Positions 51,690-60,228 of a stretch of 64,000 nt of DNA are shown here, piece after piece. Under the pieces are notes generated by a model. The model searched no databases. It was not told the DNA's origin and worked only from the letters and a program-made list of their open reading frames with translations. Each line of letters starts with the position of its first letter. The first letter of the stretch is position 1. The stretch spans positions 62,001-126,000 of the forward strand of contig NZ_BAABEO010000017.1 of assembly GCF_039540195.1 (NCBI RefSeq), in the 5' to 3' direction. The translations under genes and the position numbers were made by a program. The stretch comes from Zafaria ginkgonis (GTDB taxonomy: Bacteria; Actinomycetota; Actinomycetes; Actinomycetales; Micrococcaceae).

Positions 51690-51742
51690 CAGATGCGCAG
51701 CAGGGCACGACGCCGGCGCGTCCCGTGCGTCCGGCCGCCGGC

Positions 51743-52657
51743 TCAGCGCGGGCCGGTCCCCTGGCAGCCGGGGCACCAGTAGAGCTTGCGCGCGGCCAGT
51801 TCGGTGACGGCCACCGGGACGGCGCACACCCGGCAGGACCGGCCCTGGCGCTGGTAGACGTAGTGGGCGTTGTCCGGCCACAGCGGGGCCGAGGAATCCG
51901 TGCGGTCCGCGGGCCGGGTAGTGATGATCCGCCCCTGGCGCACGCCGTCGGCCATGGTGGCGGCGAGGTCCTCCCACAGCTCCAGGGCCTGCCCGGGGCC
52001 CAAGTCGCGGCCGCGCGCCCACGGGTCCAGGCCTTGGCGGAACAGCGCCTCGGCGCGGTAGATGTTGCCGACGCCGGCCACCACCGACTGGTCCATCAGC
52101 AGGGTGCCGAGGATGACCGAGCGCTTGCGCAGGCGCCGGACGAACTCCTCCGGCCCGCCGTCCTCCCACGCCGCATCCGCCGGGCGCAGGGGGTCGGGCC
52201 CCAGCTTGGCGCGCACCGCCGACGCCTCGGCGGGCGTGAGCACCTCGCAGGCGGTGGGCCCGCGCAGGTCGGCCCAGCCGTGCTCGGACACCAGCCGGGC
52301 GCGCACCTGCCCCGTCGGGGCGGGCGGGCCGCCGTACGGGGCCGGCGCGGCGCCGTCGTACGCCTCGCGTTCGCCGATCCTGCGCGGCGCGCCGATGCTG
52401 GAGGCGCCGCGGAAGGTGCCGTCGCCACCGAAGTCCCACGCCCCGTACAGGCCCAGGTGCACGCGCAGCAGCAGCCCGTTGTCGAAGCCGAGGAAGAGTT
52501 GCTTGCCGTGGGCTTCGGAGGAAGCCAGGCGGGCGCCGTCGATCAGGGCCGCGCCGGCCGCGAAACGGCCCTGCGGGCTGGAGACGGCCAGCGCCTGGCC
52601 CCCGAAGACGTCGGCGAACTGCCGGGCCAGGCGGTGGACGGAGTGTCCTTCCGGCAT
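51743..52657 (-). CDS. nei: Fpg/Nei-family DNA glycosylase (endonuclease VIII, Nei1-like)
   Basis: It removes oxidised bases and nicks DNA. It has 304 residues. MPEGHSVHRLA gives the catalytic P2/E3 after Met removal, with DQSVVAGVGNIYRAEALF (H2TH) and a zinc finger with CRVC and CPGC. It directly follows rpiB with no gap. The same nei-rpiB pairing occurs beside the clp genes in mycobacteria, pointing to the Nei1 group. Confidence 0.93.
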   Translation of the reverse strand: MPEGHSVHRLARQFADVFGGQALAVSSPQGRFAAGAALIDGARLASSEAHGKQLFLGFDNGLLLRVHLGLYGAWDFGGDGTFRGASSIGAPRRIGEREAYDGAAPAPYGGPPAPTGQVRARLVSEHGWADLRGPTACEVLTPAEASAVRAKLGPDPLRPADAAWEDGGPEEFVRRLRKRSVILGTLLMDQSVVAGVGNIYRAEALFRQGLDPWARGRDLGPGQALELWEDLAATMADGVRQGRIITTRPADRTDSSAPLWPDNAHYVYQRQGRSCRVCAVPVAVTELAARKLYWCPGCQGTGPR

Positions 52658-53131
52658 CTAGTCGACGATCTCCCCGGTGGTTTCGTACGTGGCGATCTTG
52701 CCGATGCGGCGCACGTGGCGCTCGGCGTCGCTGAACGGCTCGGCCAGGAAGGCGTCCACCAGTTCCGTGGCCTCCTCGAGGCTGTGCTGGCGCCCGCCCA
52801 GTGCGACGACGTTCGCGTCGTTGTGCTCGCGGGCCAGGCGTGCGGTGTCCAGGTTCCAGGCCAGCGCGGCGCGGACGCCCTTGACCTTGTTGGCGGCGAT
52901 CTGTTCGCCGTTGCCGGAACCGCCGAGCACGATGCCGAGCGCCTGGGTGCCGGCGGCCTGGTCGGCGACGACGGCGAGCGCGGCACGGATGCAGAACGCC
53001 GGGTAGTCGTCCTCGGGGTCGTAGGCGGTGGGGCCGTGGTCGATGACCTCGTGGCCGTTGGCGGTCAGGTGCCGGACAAGGTGGGCGCTGAGCTCGAGCC
53101 CGGCGTGGTCGGTGGCGATGTGGACGCGCAT
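52658..53131 (-). CDS. rpiB: Ribose-5-phosphate isomerase B (LacAB/RpiB family)
   Basis: It interconverts ribose-5- and ribulose-5-phosphate. It has 157 residues. VHIATDHAGLELSAHL, GIVLGGSGNGEQIAANK (catalytic-site glycine loop with Ser in place of Cys, as in actinobacteria), and EHNDANVVALGGR are family motifs. nei follows immediately. Confidence 0.95.
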   Translation of the reverse strand: MRVHIATDHAGLELSAHLVRHLTANGHEVIDHGPTAYDPEDDYPAFCIRAALAVVADQAAGTQALGIVLGGSGNGEQIAANKVKGVRAALAWNLDTARLAREHNDANVVALGGRQHSLEEATELVDAFLAEPFSDAERHVRRIGKIATYETTGEIVD

Positions 53132-53172
53132 GGGGAATCCTCGGGGGAAGGGGGTGAATGTCGCTGACCAGC

Positions 53173-53601
53173 CTACTGGTTCTTCCCCGCCCGGCGGTTG
53201 AGCAGCGCGGCCATGCGCTGGGCGTCCTCGCGGGTGGCGACGCTGTAGATCCGGTCGGATCCGCTGCGCCGGCGCACCACCAGCGCCGGGCCGCCGCCGC
53301 AGACCCGGACGCCGTCGTCGCCGGCCACCACGGTGCCGCGCAGGAGCAGTGCCGCCGCGGCCACGTTGGCCACGACCGGAACCAGCACGGCCAAGGCCCC
53401 CCATTCGCCGGTGGCCACCATCATCACGGCGACGAGGACAATCGGCAGCGCCAGCACCACCTGGATCCATCTCGGGGCCCGCACGCTGGAGGCGGCCCCG
53501 GTCCGGCGGGCGGCAGGTTTCGGCCCGGCCCCGGCATGGCGGGCTGTTGCCGGGGCCGCCGGGGTGAGAGAATCCGTTTCATTGTTCAAGAGCTGTTTCA
53601 C
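53173..53601 (-). CDS. Small two-helix membrane protein
   Basis: It has 142 residues from GTG 53601. About 42 polar residues precede two adjacent hydrophobic helices (IQVVLALPIVLVAVMMVA and ALAVLVPVVANVAAAALLL), then a cytoplasmic beta-rich part (VVAGDDGVRVCGG). I do not recognise the family beyond a PH-like impression. It is 41 bp before rpiB on the same strand and divergent from pepN by 50 bp. Confidence 0.7.
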   Translation of the reverse strand: MKQLLNNETDSLTPAAPATARHAGAGPKPAARRTGAASSVRAPRWIQVVLALPIVLVAVMMVATGEWGALAVLVPVVANVAAAALLLRGTVVAGDDGVRVCGGGPALVVRRRSGSDRIYSVATREDAQRMAALLNRRAGKNQ

Positions 53602-53651
53602 ATCACTCGCGGCCGATCACCTTCCGCCGCGCCACGGAGGAGGCCACGAAG

Positions 53652-56198
53652 TTGCCAGGCTTGAATCTCACCCGCGACGAGGCACGCGCCCGCGCCGCCC
53701 TGCTGGACGTTGAATCCTACGAGGTCGCCCTGGACCTCACCCGCGGGGACCGCGTCTTCGGCTCGACCACCACCGTCCGCTTCCGGGCGGCGGCCGGTGC
53801 CTCCACCTTCATCGACGCCATCACCGACGCCGTCCACTCGGTGGTTCTCAACGGCCGGGACCTGGACCCGGCGGAGGTCTCCGACGGGGTCCGCATCCAA
53901 CTGCCGGACCTGGCCGAGGCCAATGAGCTGACCGTCGTCGCCGACGCCCTCTACATGAACACCGGCGAGGGCCTGCACCGCTTCGTGGACCCTGTCGACA
54001 ACGAGGTGTACCTCTATACCCAGTTCGAGGTCCCGGACTCCCGGCGCATGTTCGCCGTCTTCGAGCAGCCCGACCTGAAGGCGGCCTTCCGCTTCACCGT
54101 CACCGCCCCGGCGCACTGGGACGTCATCTCCAACTCCCCCACCCCCGCGCCGACGCCGGGCACGGACGGCTCCGCCACCTGGGCGTTCGAGCCGACGCTG
54201 CCGATGTCCTCCTACGTCACCGCCCTGGTCGCCGGCCCCTACCAAGCCGTGCGCAGCGAGCTCACCAGCTCCGACGGACGCACCATCCCGCTGGGCGTGT
54301 TCGCCCGCAAGTCCCTGATGGAGCACCTGGACGCGGAGAACATCTTCCGCCTCACCCGCCAGGGTTTCGAGTTCTTCGAGAAGCAGTTCGCCACCCCCTA
54401 CCCGTTCCCGAAGTACGACCAGCTCTTCGTGCCGGAGTTCAACGCCGGCGCCATGGAGAACGCCGGCGCCGTCACGTTCCTGGAGACCTACGTCTTCCGC
54501 TCCAAGGTCGCCGAGGCCACCATCGAGCGCCGCGCCATCACCGTGCTGCACGAACTCGCCCACATGTGGTTCGGCGACCTGGTGACCATGCGCTGGTGGA
54601 ACGACCTGTGGCTGAACGAGTCCTTCGCGGAGTTCATGTCCACCCTGGCCGCGGCGGAGAACACCGAGTTCACCAACTCCTGGACCACCTTCTCCTCCAT
54701 GGAGAAGTCCTGGGCCTACCGCCAGGACCAGCTGCCCTCAACACACCCGATCGTCGCCGAGATCAACGACCTCGAGGACGTGCAGGTCAACTTCGACGGC
54801 ATCACCTACGCCAAGGGCGCCTCGGTGCTGCGCCAGCTGGTCGCTTGGGTGGGCCAGGAGCAGTTCATGGCCGGCGTGCGCTCCTACTTCGGCAAGCACG
54901 CCTGGTCCAACACCGAGCTGCCGGACCTGATGGCCGAGCTGGAGGCCTCCAGCGGGCGCGACCTCTCCGAATGGGGCCGGCTGTGGCTGGAGACCGCCGG
55001 GGTGAACAAGCTGGAGCCGGAGATCGGCCTGGACGGGGACGGCACCATCACCTCCTTCGCGATCCTGCAGTCGGCGCCGGCGGCGCACCCGACCATCCGC
55101 CCGCACCGCCTCGCCGTCGGCTTCTACGACCTGGACGGTGCCGGCCGGCTGGTCCGCACGCACCGCGAGGAACTGGACGTCGCCGGGGAACGCACGGAGG
55201 TGCCCGGGCTCACCGGGCACCAGCGCCCGGCCCTGGTGCTGCTGAACGACGACGACCTGGCCTACGCGAAGATCCGGCTGGACCCGGTCTCCCTCAAGGC
55301 CGCCCGGGCGCACCTGAAGGACTTCGCCCACTCCCTGCCGCGCACCCTGGTGTGGGGTGCGGCGTGGGACGCGGCGCGCGACGGCGAGACGGCCGCGCGG
55401 GACTACGTGGAACTGGTGCTGCGCAACATCGCGCACGAGACCGACTCCTCCGTGGTCCAGGTGCTGCTGCGCCAGCTGGCCACCACGCTGGACTACTACG
55501 TGGCCCCCGAGGACCACCAGGCGATCGCCGTCGCCGCGGCGGACAGCCTGTGGGAGTTGGCCTCGGCCGCCGCGCCGGCCTCCGACGCGCAGCTGCAGCT
55601 GGCCAAGGCGTTCGCCGCCCGCGCGCAGTCGCCCGAACAGCTGGACGTTATCGCCGGGCTCTACGACGGATCGCGCGTGCTGGAGGGCCTGGCCGTGGAC
55701 ACCGACCTGCGCTGGGAGCTGCTCACCTCGCTGGTGACCGGCGGCCGCGCCGGCCAGCCGGAGATCGATGCCGAGCTGCGGCGGGACAACACCGCCAGCG
55801 GCCAGCTGGCAGCCGAGGCCGCCAAGGCCGCCACCCCCACCCTGGAGGCCAAGAAGGCGGCCTGGCACGCGATCATCGAGGACGGCACCCTGTCCAACCT
55901 GCAGCAGCGCAGCGCGATCGCCGGGTTCAACCGCGTGCACGACGCGAGCCTGATCGCGCCCTTCGCCCAGGAATACTTCGCCACGGCGCGCCGGGCGTGG
56001 GAGACGAAGAGCCACGAAATCGCCCAGCAGATCGTCGTGGGACTCTACCCGTCCCGGCAGACCAGCCAGGCGACGCTGGACCTGACGGACAGGTTCCTGG
56101 ACGGGCTCGGGACCGACATCCCGGCGCTGCAGCGGCTGGTCGTGGAAAGCCGCGACGGCATCGCCCGCGCCCTGAAGGCGCAGGCCGCCGACAAGTAA
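53652..56198 (+). CDS. pepN: Aminopeptidase N, M1 zinc family
   Basis: It cleaves N-terminal residues from peptides, acting after Clp and other proteases. It has 848 residues from TTG 53652, about 8 nt after GGAGGAGG; TTG 53661 is an alternative. GAMEN is at 266-270, and zinc ligands are H300, H304 (HELAH) and E323 (LNESFAEF). The ERAP1-like C-terminal domain is complete. It is near clp/nei/rpiB, as in mycobacteria. Confidence 0.96.
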   Translation: MPGLNLTRDEARARAALLDVESYEVALDLTRGDRVFGSTTTVRFRAAAGASTFIDAITDAVHSVVLNGRDLDPAEVSDGVRIQLPDLAEANELTVVADALYMNTGEGLHRFVDPVDNEVYLYTQFEVPDSRRMFAVFEQPDLKAAFRFTVTAPAHWDVISNSPTPAPTPGTDGSATWAFEPTLPMSSYVTALVAGPYQAVRSELTSSDGRTIPLGVFARKSLMEHLDAENIFRLTRQGFEFFEKQFATPYPFPKYDQLFVPEFNAGAMENAGAVTFLETYVFRSKVAEATIERRAITVLHELAHMWFGDLVTMRWWNDLWLNESFAEFMSTLAAAENTEFTNSWTTFSSMEKSWAYRQDQLPSTHPIVAEINDLEDVQVNFDGITYAKGASVLRQLVAWVGQEQFMAGVRSYFGKHAWSNTELPDLMAELEASSGRDLSEWGRLWLETAGVNKLEPEIGLDGDGTITSFAILQSAPAAHPTIRPHRLAVGFYDLDGAGRLVRTHREELDVAGERTEVPGLTGHQRPALVLLNDDDLAYAKIRLDPVSLKAARAHLKDFAHSLPRTLVWGAAWDAARDGETAARDYVELVLRNIAHETDSSVVQVLLRQLATTLDYYVAPEDHQAIAVAAADSLWELASAAAPASDAQLQLAKAFAARAQSPEQLDVIAGLYDGSRVLEGLAVDTDLRWELLTSLVTGGRAGQPEIDAELRRDNTASGQLAAEAAKAATPTLEAKKAAWHAIIEDGTLSNLQQRSAIAGFNRVHDASLIAPFAQEYFATARRAWETKSHEIAQQIVVGLYPSRQTSQATLDLTDRFLDGLGTDIPALQRLVVESRDGIARALKAQAADK

Positions 56199-56219
56199 GG
56201 GCCCCGCGGCCACCAGCAC

Positions 56220-56266
56220 GACGGCGGACGGCCGGCTTCCCCACCGGGAGCCGGCCGTCCGCCGTC
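56220..56266 (+). terminator. pepN terminator
   Basis: 18-bp perfect arms (56220-56237, 56249-56266) begin 22 bp after the stop. Confidence 0.85.
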
Positions 56267-56336
56267 GCACCGGGGTTCAGGGGTGGGCGCGGTCGGCCGT
56301 CCCGGCGCGGGAACGCCCGCGGGGCGCCACGCGAAA

Positions 56337-56364
56337 CGCTCGGCCGGGACACCCCGGCCGAGCG
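56337..56364. terminator. Second hairpin between pepN and permease
   Basis: 12-bp perfect arms CGCTCGGCCGGG / CCCGGCCGAGCG have loop ACAC. It lies between the converging pepN and permease genes. TGATTTGTTG follows on the plus strand. Confidence 0.65.
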
Positions 56365-56474
56365 CATGCGTGATTTGTTGCCGGCCAATCAACGGCCAAG
56401 CACTGCAACGACCAAGCGTTGCAACGACCCCTGGAAACCGCCATGGCGGTTAGGCGCCTGCGTTCTTTGTGGCG

Positions 56475-57863
56475 CTACGCCTCCTCGAGTTGCAGGTGGG
56501 GTGTTGGCCGGCGGAATCCGTGCGTGAGGTAGACCAGGTATGCCAAGCCCAATCCGGCCCAAGACAGACCCAGCGAGAATGACAATCCACTCAGGCTTGT
56601 CCACAGCCAAACCGTCAAGGCCAGCCCGATTCCCGGCAGCAGCAGGTTGTTGATCGCCCCCTTCAGTCCCCGCTCTTTTTCATTGATGAAGTAGTGCTTG
56701 ATCACGGAGAGATTGACTGCCGAGAATGCCACGAGGGCCCCGAAGCTGATGAGCGAGGAGACGGTGGTCAGGTCGAGGACCAGGGCCAAAAGCGCTACGG
56801 CCGAAGTCAGGATGATCGGAAGTACCGGTGTTCGCAAACGCGGGTGGAGGCGTCCAAGAATTGGGGGAAGTACGCCGCCGCGGCCCATGGAGTAAATGAT
56901 GCGCGAAACCGAAGCCTGGGAGGTCAGCGCAGATCCGAGGCTTCCTGCGATGTAAGCGGCGGTGAAAAATGCCACCAGCAGGTTTCCCCCGGCAGTGGCA
57001 ACGACATCGATCGCCGCGGAGTCCGGGTTGGAGAAGGTGCCTACCGGAAGCAGGAGATGGCTGATGTATGCCAGCCCCAGAAAAATCAGGCCGGCAAGCA
57101 CGGTGGTTATCATGATGGCCCGCGGGATGCTCCGCTGCGGATTCTTGGACTCTTCCGCAAAGGTCGAGACAGCGTCAAAACCAAGGTAGGAGAGGCAGAG
57201 AAGGGCCGCGCCGGACAGGATGGGCGAGAACCCTTCCGCCCCGCCAACTCCCGCAAAGGGGGCAAGAAGATCAACCCTGCCCGATCCGGTGATGGAGGCG
57301 CAGGCGAGGATGACGAACAAGACGATGAACAGGCCCTGGAGTCCCACGACGACGAAGTTCGCCCTGGCCACCGCAGTGATTCCGATGATATTCAGCACGG
57401 TTACGGTCACGATGGACACGCAGATGAACAACCAGGCCGGGACGGCTGGGAAAGCAGCGTTCAGGTAGATGCCGATCAGCAGGTAGTTGATCATCGGCAG
57501 GAGCAGATAATCCATCAGCAGCGACCAGCCGGCCATGAACCCCAGGCCGGGGCTGAAGGACCTTGTGACGTAGGCGTAGGCGGAGCCCGCGACCGGAAAG
57601 GCCTTGGCCATCCGTCCATAGGAACGAGCGGTGAAGAGCATGACCACCAACGCGGCTGCGTATGCCGCTGAGAGCCGCCCTCCGGTCAGTTCCACGACGA
57701 TTCCGTAGGTGCTGAAAATGGTCAGGGGCACCATGTACACGAGACCCAGCAATACCAACGAAGGAACCCCAAGCACACGGCGCCAACCGCTCCCAGTTCT
57801 ATCGGTTGCCGGACTCGGACGGTTCTCCCCCAGAGGGGTCTGTGTATCAGAAGTGGAGCTCAT
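56475..57863 (-). CDS. APC-superfamily amino acid/polyamine permease
   Basis: It has 462 residues with about 12 membrane helices. FSTYGIVVELTGGRLSAAY, the unwound GSAYAYVTRSF in helix 3 and GFDAVSTFAEESKNPQRSIPRAI are APC transporter motifs, closest in feel to putrescine/amine importers (PuuP-like). ATG 57863 is served by a TAGGA site that overlaps the stop of the preceding 49-codon ORF, so translation is coupled. Codon use is less GC-rich than in pepN, suggesting later acquisition. The substrate cannot be read from sequence. Confidence 0.92.
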   Translation of the reverse strand: MSSTSDTQTPLGENRPSPATDRTGSGWRRVLGVPSLVLLGLVYMVPLTIFSTYGIVVELTGGRLSAAYAAALVVMLFTARSYGRMAKAFPVAGSAYAYVTRSFSPGLGFMAGWSLLMDYLLLPMINYLLIGIYLNAAFPAVPAWLFICVSIVTVTVLNIIGITAVARANFVVVGLQGLFIVLFVILACASITGSGRVDLLAPFAGVGGAEGFSPILSGAALLCLSYLGFDAVSTFAEESKNPQRSIPRAIMITTVLAGLIFLGLAYISHLLLPVGTFSNPDSAAIDVVATAGGNLLVAFFTAAYIAGSLGSALTSQASVSRIIYSMGRGGVLPPILGRLHPRLRTPVLPIILTSAVALLALVLDLTTVSSLISFGALVAFSAVNLSVIKHYFINEKERGLKGAINNLLLPGIGLALTVWLWTSLSGLSFSLGLSWAGLGLAYLVYLTHGFRRPTPHLQLEEA

Positions 57864-57871
57864 GGTGGTTC

Positions 57872-58021
57872 CTAAGAGGTTGGGCCGCCGACGCCGGGCG
57901 GCGCAAACATACGTGGGAGGAAATTTTGGACGATCTCGGGCACATTGGTGGCACCGCCGTCAGCGGCCACCTGCCCCGCAAGTGACCATGACTCGTAGTC
58001 AATGCCATCTGCCGCATCCAT
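57872..58021 (-). CDS. 49-codon leader ORF of the permease
   Basis: It encodes MDAADGIDYESWSLAGQV through to PPGVGGPTS, ending 8 bp before the permease ATG. It is acidic and soluble, with no membrane helix or cysteine, and I do not recognise a family. The promoter -10 lies only 19 bp from its ATG, and no ribosome site is seen. It could be a small regulator/partner protein, a coupling leader, or the tail of a lost gene placed under a new promoter. Confidence 0.5.
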   Translation of the reverse strand: MDAADGIDYESWSLAGQVAADGGATNVPEIVQNFLPRMFAPPGVGGPTS

Positions 58022-58041
58022 AAACGAATATGATTCGTTTA
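58021..58041 (-). promoter_or_regulatory. Perfect palindromic operator
   Basis: Arms TAAACGAAT (58021-58029) and ATTCGTTTA (58033-58041) have a 3-bp spacer. It covers the end of the -10, the predicted transcription start and the first base of the leader ORF, an ideal repressor position. Size and AT-rich ends fit TetR/GntR/MarR-type regulators; none is encoded nearby. Confidence 0.8.
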
Positions 58042-58069
58042 GTAAAGCAGTGACGCGGATCACCGTCAA
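58041..58069 (-). promoter_or_regulatory. Sigma-70-type promoter of the permease operon
   Basis: On the minus strand, -35 TTGACG (58064-58069), exactly 17 bp, -10 TTTACT (58041-58046). It is the best consensus promoter I found in the window. Confidence 0.8.
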
Positions 58070-58222
58070 GAGCCTGCTGGTCCGTTACATTCGGCCGCTG
58101 TTCCGGCGACGGAACGGGGAGCGGGGGTCGCCCTCGTCGGAGACAGCCGGGATCAGGACCTGGATTTGCCCTTCTCGGGATCAAGATCGAACCCCGGCAT
58201 CGACCGCTCTTGTTCGCATGGT

Positions 58223-58268
58223 GTTGCGTTCGGTACATGCGGACGCGTCATCATGCACCGAACGCAAC
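58223..58268. repeat. Long hairpin upstream of the OsmC gene
   Basis: GTTGCGTTCGGT (58223-58234) pairs with ACCGAACGCAAC (58257-58268). After one mismatch the pairing continues with CATG on both sides. It ends 34 bp before the osmC-family ATG. The rest of 58070-58301 shows no gene. Confidence 0.75.
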
Positions 58269-58301
58269 GGCCTGCGGACCGGGCTCCCATAGTCTGGGGC
58301 C

Positions 58302-58772
58302 ATGAACCTGGATCTTCACCGCTACGCCGTGGCCCTGGACTGGACGGGCAACCGCGGCTCCGGCACTTCCACCTACCGCGCCTACGGGCGCGACCATGTG
58401 GTCTCCGCCGCCGGCCTGCCGGACCTGCCCGGCACCGCCGACCCCACCTTCCACGGCGACCGCGACCGCTGGAACCCGGAGCAACTGCTGCTGGCCGCGC
58501 TGTCCCAGTGCCACATGCTCTCCTACCTGCACGTGGCGGTGAAGAACGGCGTGGTGGTGACCGGCTACTCGGACGCCGCCGAGGGCACGATGAAGCTGAA
58601 CCGCGACGGCAGCGGGCAGTTCACCGAGGCCGTGCTGCACCCCCGGGTGGAGCTCGCCGACGAGTCCCAGCGCGCCCTGGCCGACTCCCTGCACCAGCAG
58701 GCGCACGACGTCTGCTTCATCGCCCGCAGCGTCAACTTCCCGGTGCGCCACTCCCCCGTTGCCCCCGGCTGA
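58302..58772 (+). CDS. OsmC/Ohr-family peroxiredoxin
   Basis: It has 156 residues. The two reactive cysteines are in LSQCHMLSYLH and AHDVCFIARS, the OsmC spacing. It probably reduces organic hydroperoxides with a thiol cofactor. It starts a plus-strand run with an AlkD-like and a haemoglobin gene, plausibly a stress/damage set. Confidence 0.9.
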   Translation: MNLDLHRYAVALDWTGNRGSGTSTYRAYGRDHVVSAAGLPDLPGTADPTFHGDRDRWNPEQLLLAALSQCHMLSYLHVAVKNGVVVTGYSDAAEGTMKLNRDGSGQFTEAVLHPRVELADESQRALADSLHQQAHDVCFIARSVNFPVRHSPVAPG

Positions 58773-58776
58773 CCAG

Positions 58777-59568
58777 ATGTCTCCGGCTGATCAGGTGAAC
58801 CCGATCGGACCGGCGCCGGGGGCGGACTCCGCGTCCGCCGCGGCCTTCGCGGCCGACCTGGACCGGCGGCTGCGCGCCGTCGCGGACCCCGGGCGGGCAC
58901 CCGCGATGCAGTCCTACATGAAGTCCGCAGAGCCGTTCCTCGGCGTCCCGGCCCCGCTGCTGCGGCGCACGACGGCGGAGGCCGCCTCCGCGCACCGGCT
59001 GAGGTCGGCGCCGGCCCGGCTGGAGGCCGCCACCCTGCTGTGGGACACCGCCGCGCACCGCGAGCACCGGTACGCGGCGCAGCGGCTGACCGAGGTGGCG
59101 GCCTGCCGGGGCCAACTGGAGTTCCTGCCGCTGTACGAGCGGATGGTGTCCGAGGGCGCCTGGTGGGACCTGGTCGACGGGATCCACCGGAACCTCGCCG
59201 ACCTTCTGGACGCGCACCCGGAGACGATGCTGCCGCGGGTACGGGCCTGGGCGACGGACGCGGATCCGTGGAAGCGGCGCGCCGCGCTGGTCTGCCAGCT
59301 CTCGCGCAAGGCGCGCACCGACGTCGTGCTGCTGGCCGAAACCATCGAGGCCAACCAGGACCAGCCGGGGTTTTTCCTGCGCAAGGGAATCGGCTGGGCG
59401 CTGCGCGAGTACGCCAAGACCGATCCGGACTGGGTGCGCGGCTTCGTGGCCGGGCACCCGGGGCTCAGCCCGCTCTCGCGCCGGGAGGCGCTGCGCCGCC
59501 TGCCGACACCCGAGCCGGCGGTACCAATCCCGGTGGTGCCGAGCCCGGCGGTAGGCTTTAACGCATGA
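58777..59568 (+). CDS. AlkD-like DNA alkylation repair protein (HEAT-repeat)
   Basis: It has 263 residues from ATG 58777, 4 bp after the OsmC stop; TTG 58759 and GTG 58795 are alternatives, and no clear ribosome site is seen. The body is an array of helical repeats. EGAWWDLVDGIH, WATDADPWKRRAALVCQL and FFLRKGIGWALREYAKTDP, with conserved Trp, Asp and Arg, fit AlkC/AlkD glycosylases that remove positively charged alkylated bases. Confidence 0.88.
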   Translation: MSPADQVNPIGPAPGADSASAAAFAADLDRRLRAVADPGRAPAMQSYMKSAEPFLGVPAPLLRRTTAEAASAHRLRSAPARLEAATLLWDTAAHREHRYAAQRLTEVAACRGQLEFLPLYERMVSEGAWWDLVDGIHRNLADLLDAHPETMLPRVRAWATDADPWKRRAALVCQLSRKARTDVVLLAETIEANQDQPGFFLRKGIGWALREYAKTDPDWVRGFVAGHPGLSPLSRREALRRLPTPEPAVPIPVVPSPAVGFNA

Positions 59569-60215
59569 CTTCCCCGTCCGGCCCCGCCTCCGATCCCGCC
59601 ACGGCCCCGCTTCCCCCGCGCACCAACCTGGGCATGCCCCAGACCGGCGTGCCCGCCGGCGGCGCCCCCTCCAGCATGGTCCGCCCGGGCAGCACCCTGC
59701 CGGGCCGCGCGGTGCGGATCGGCGCCGCTCCGGAGACCGGCACCGCTGATGACGGCACGGCTGGCGAGGAGGCAGCGCCGCCGCTGGGCCGGATTCCGGG
59801 CTGGGTGGGCGACGGCTACGACGAGGACCAGTCCGCGTTCGAGGGGACCTTCTACCACCAGGTCGGCGGACGCGAGACGTTCCGCCGGCTGGCCGAGAAG
59901 TTCTACGAGGGCGTCGCCGCCGACCCCGGCTTCCGGGCGATGTACCCGGAGGAGGACCTCTATCCGGCGCAGATGCGCCTGCAGATGTTCCTGGAGCAGT
60001 ACTGGGGCGGACCGGGCACCTACAGCCAGCGGCGCGGACATCCGCGGCTGCGCATGCGCCACATGCCCTACCCCGTGGACTCGGGCGCCCGCGACACCTG
60101 GCTGCGCCACATGCGCGCCGCCGTGGAGGCGCTGGACCTTCCGCCGCTGCAGGCCGAAACCCTCTGGGACTACTTCGACCGGGCCGCCCACTCCCTGCAG
60201 AACCGCCCCGGCTGA
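59565..60215 (+). CDS. glbO: Group II truncated haemoglobin (GlbO-like)
   Basis: It has 216 residues. The first 85 are a Pro/Gly/Ala-rich extension. The globin then has FYHQVGGRETFRRLAEKFY (B10 tyrosine in FY), FLEQYWGGP, RRGHPRLRMRHMPYPV (proximal His in RMRH) and TWLRHM (Trp G8), all group II marks. Such proteins bind O2/NO. Its ATG overlaps the alkD-like stop by 4 bp. Confidence 0.92.
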   Translation: MTSPSGPASDPATAPLPPRTNLGMPQTGVPAGGAPSSMVRPGSTLPGRAVRIGAAPETGTADDGTAGEEAAPPLGRIPGWVGDGYDEDQSAFEGTFYHQVGGRETFRRLAEKFYEGVAADPGFRAMYPEEDLYPAQMRLQMFLEQYWGGPGTYSQRRGHPRLRMRHMPYPVDSGARDTWLRHMRAAVEALDLPPLQAETLWDYFDRAAHSLQNRPG

Positions 60216-60228
60216 GGCCGCACGCCGC

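Noticed and set aside
51586..51742. Integration (att) site next to tRNA-Gly
   Set aside because: No duplicated tRNA 3' end or integrase is visible; the conserved nei gene follows directly.
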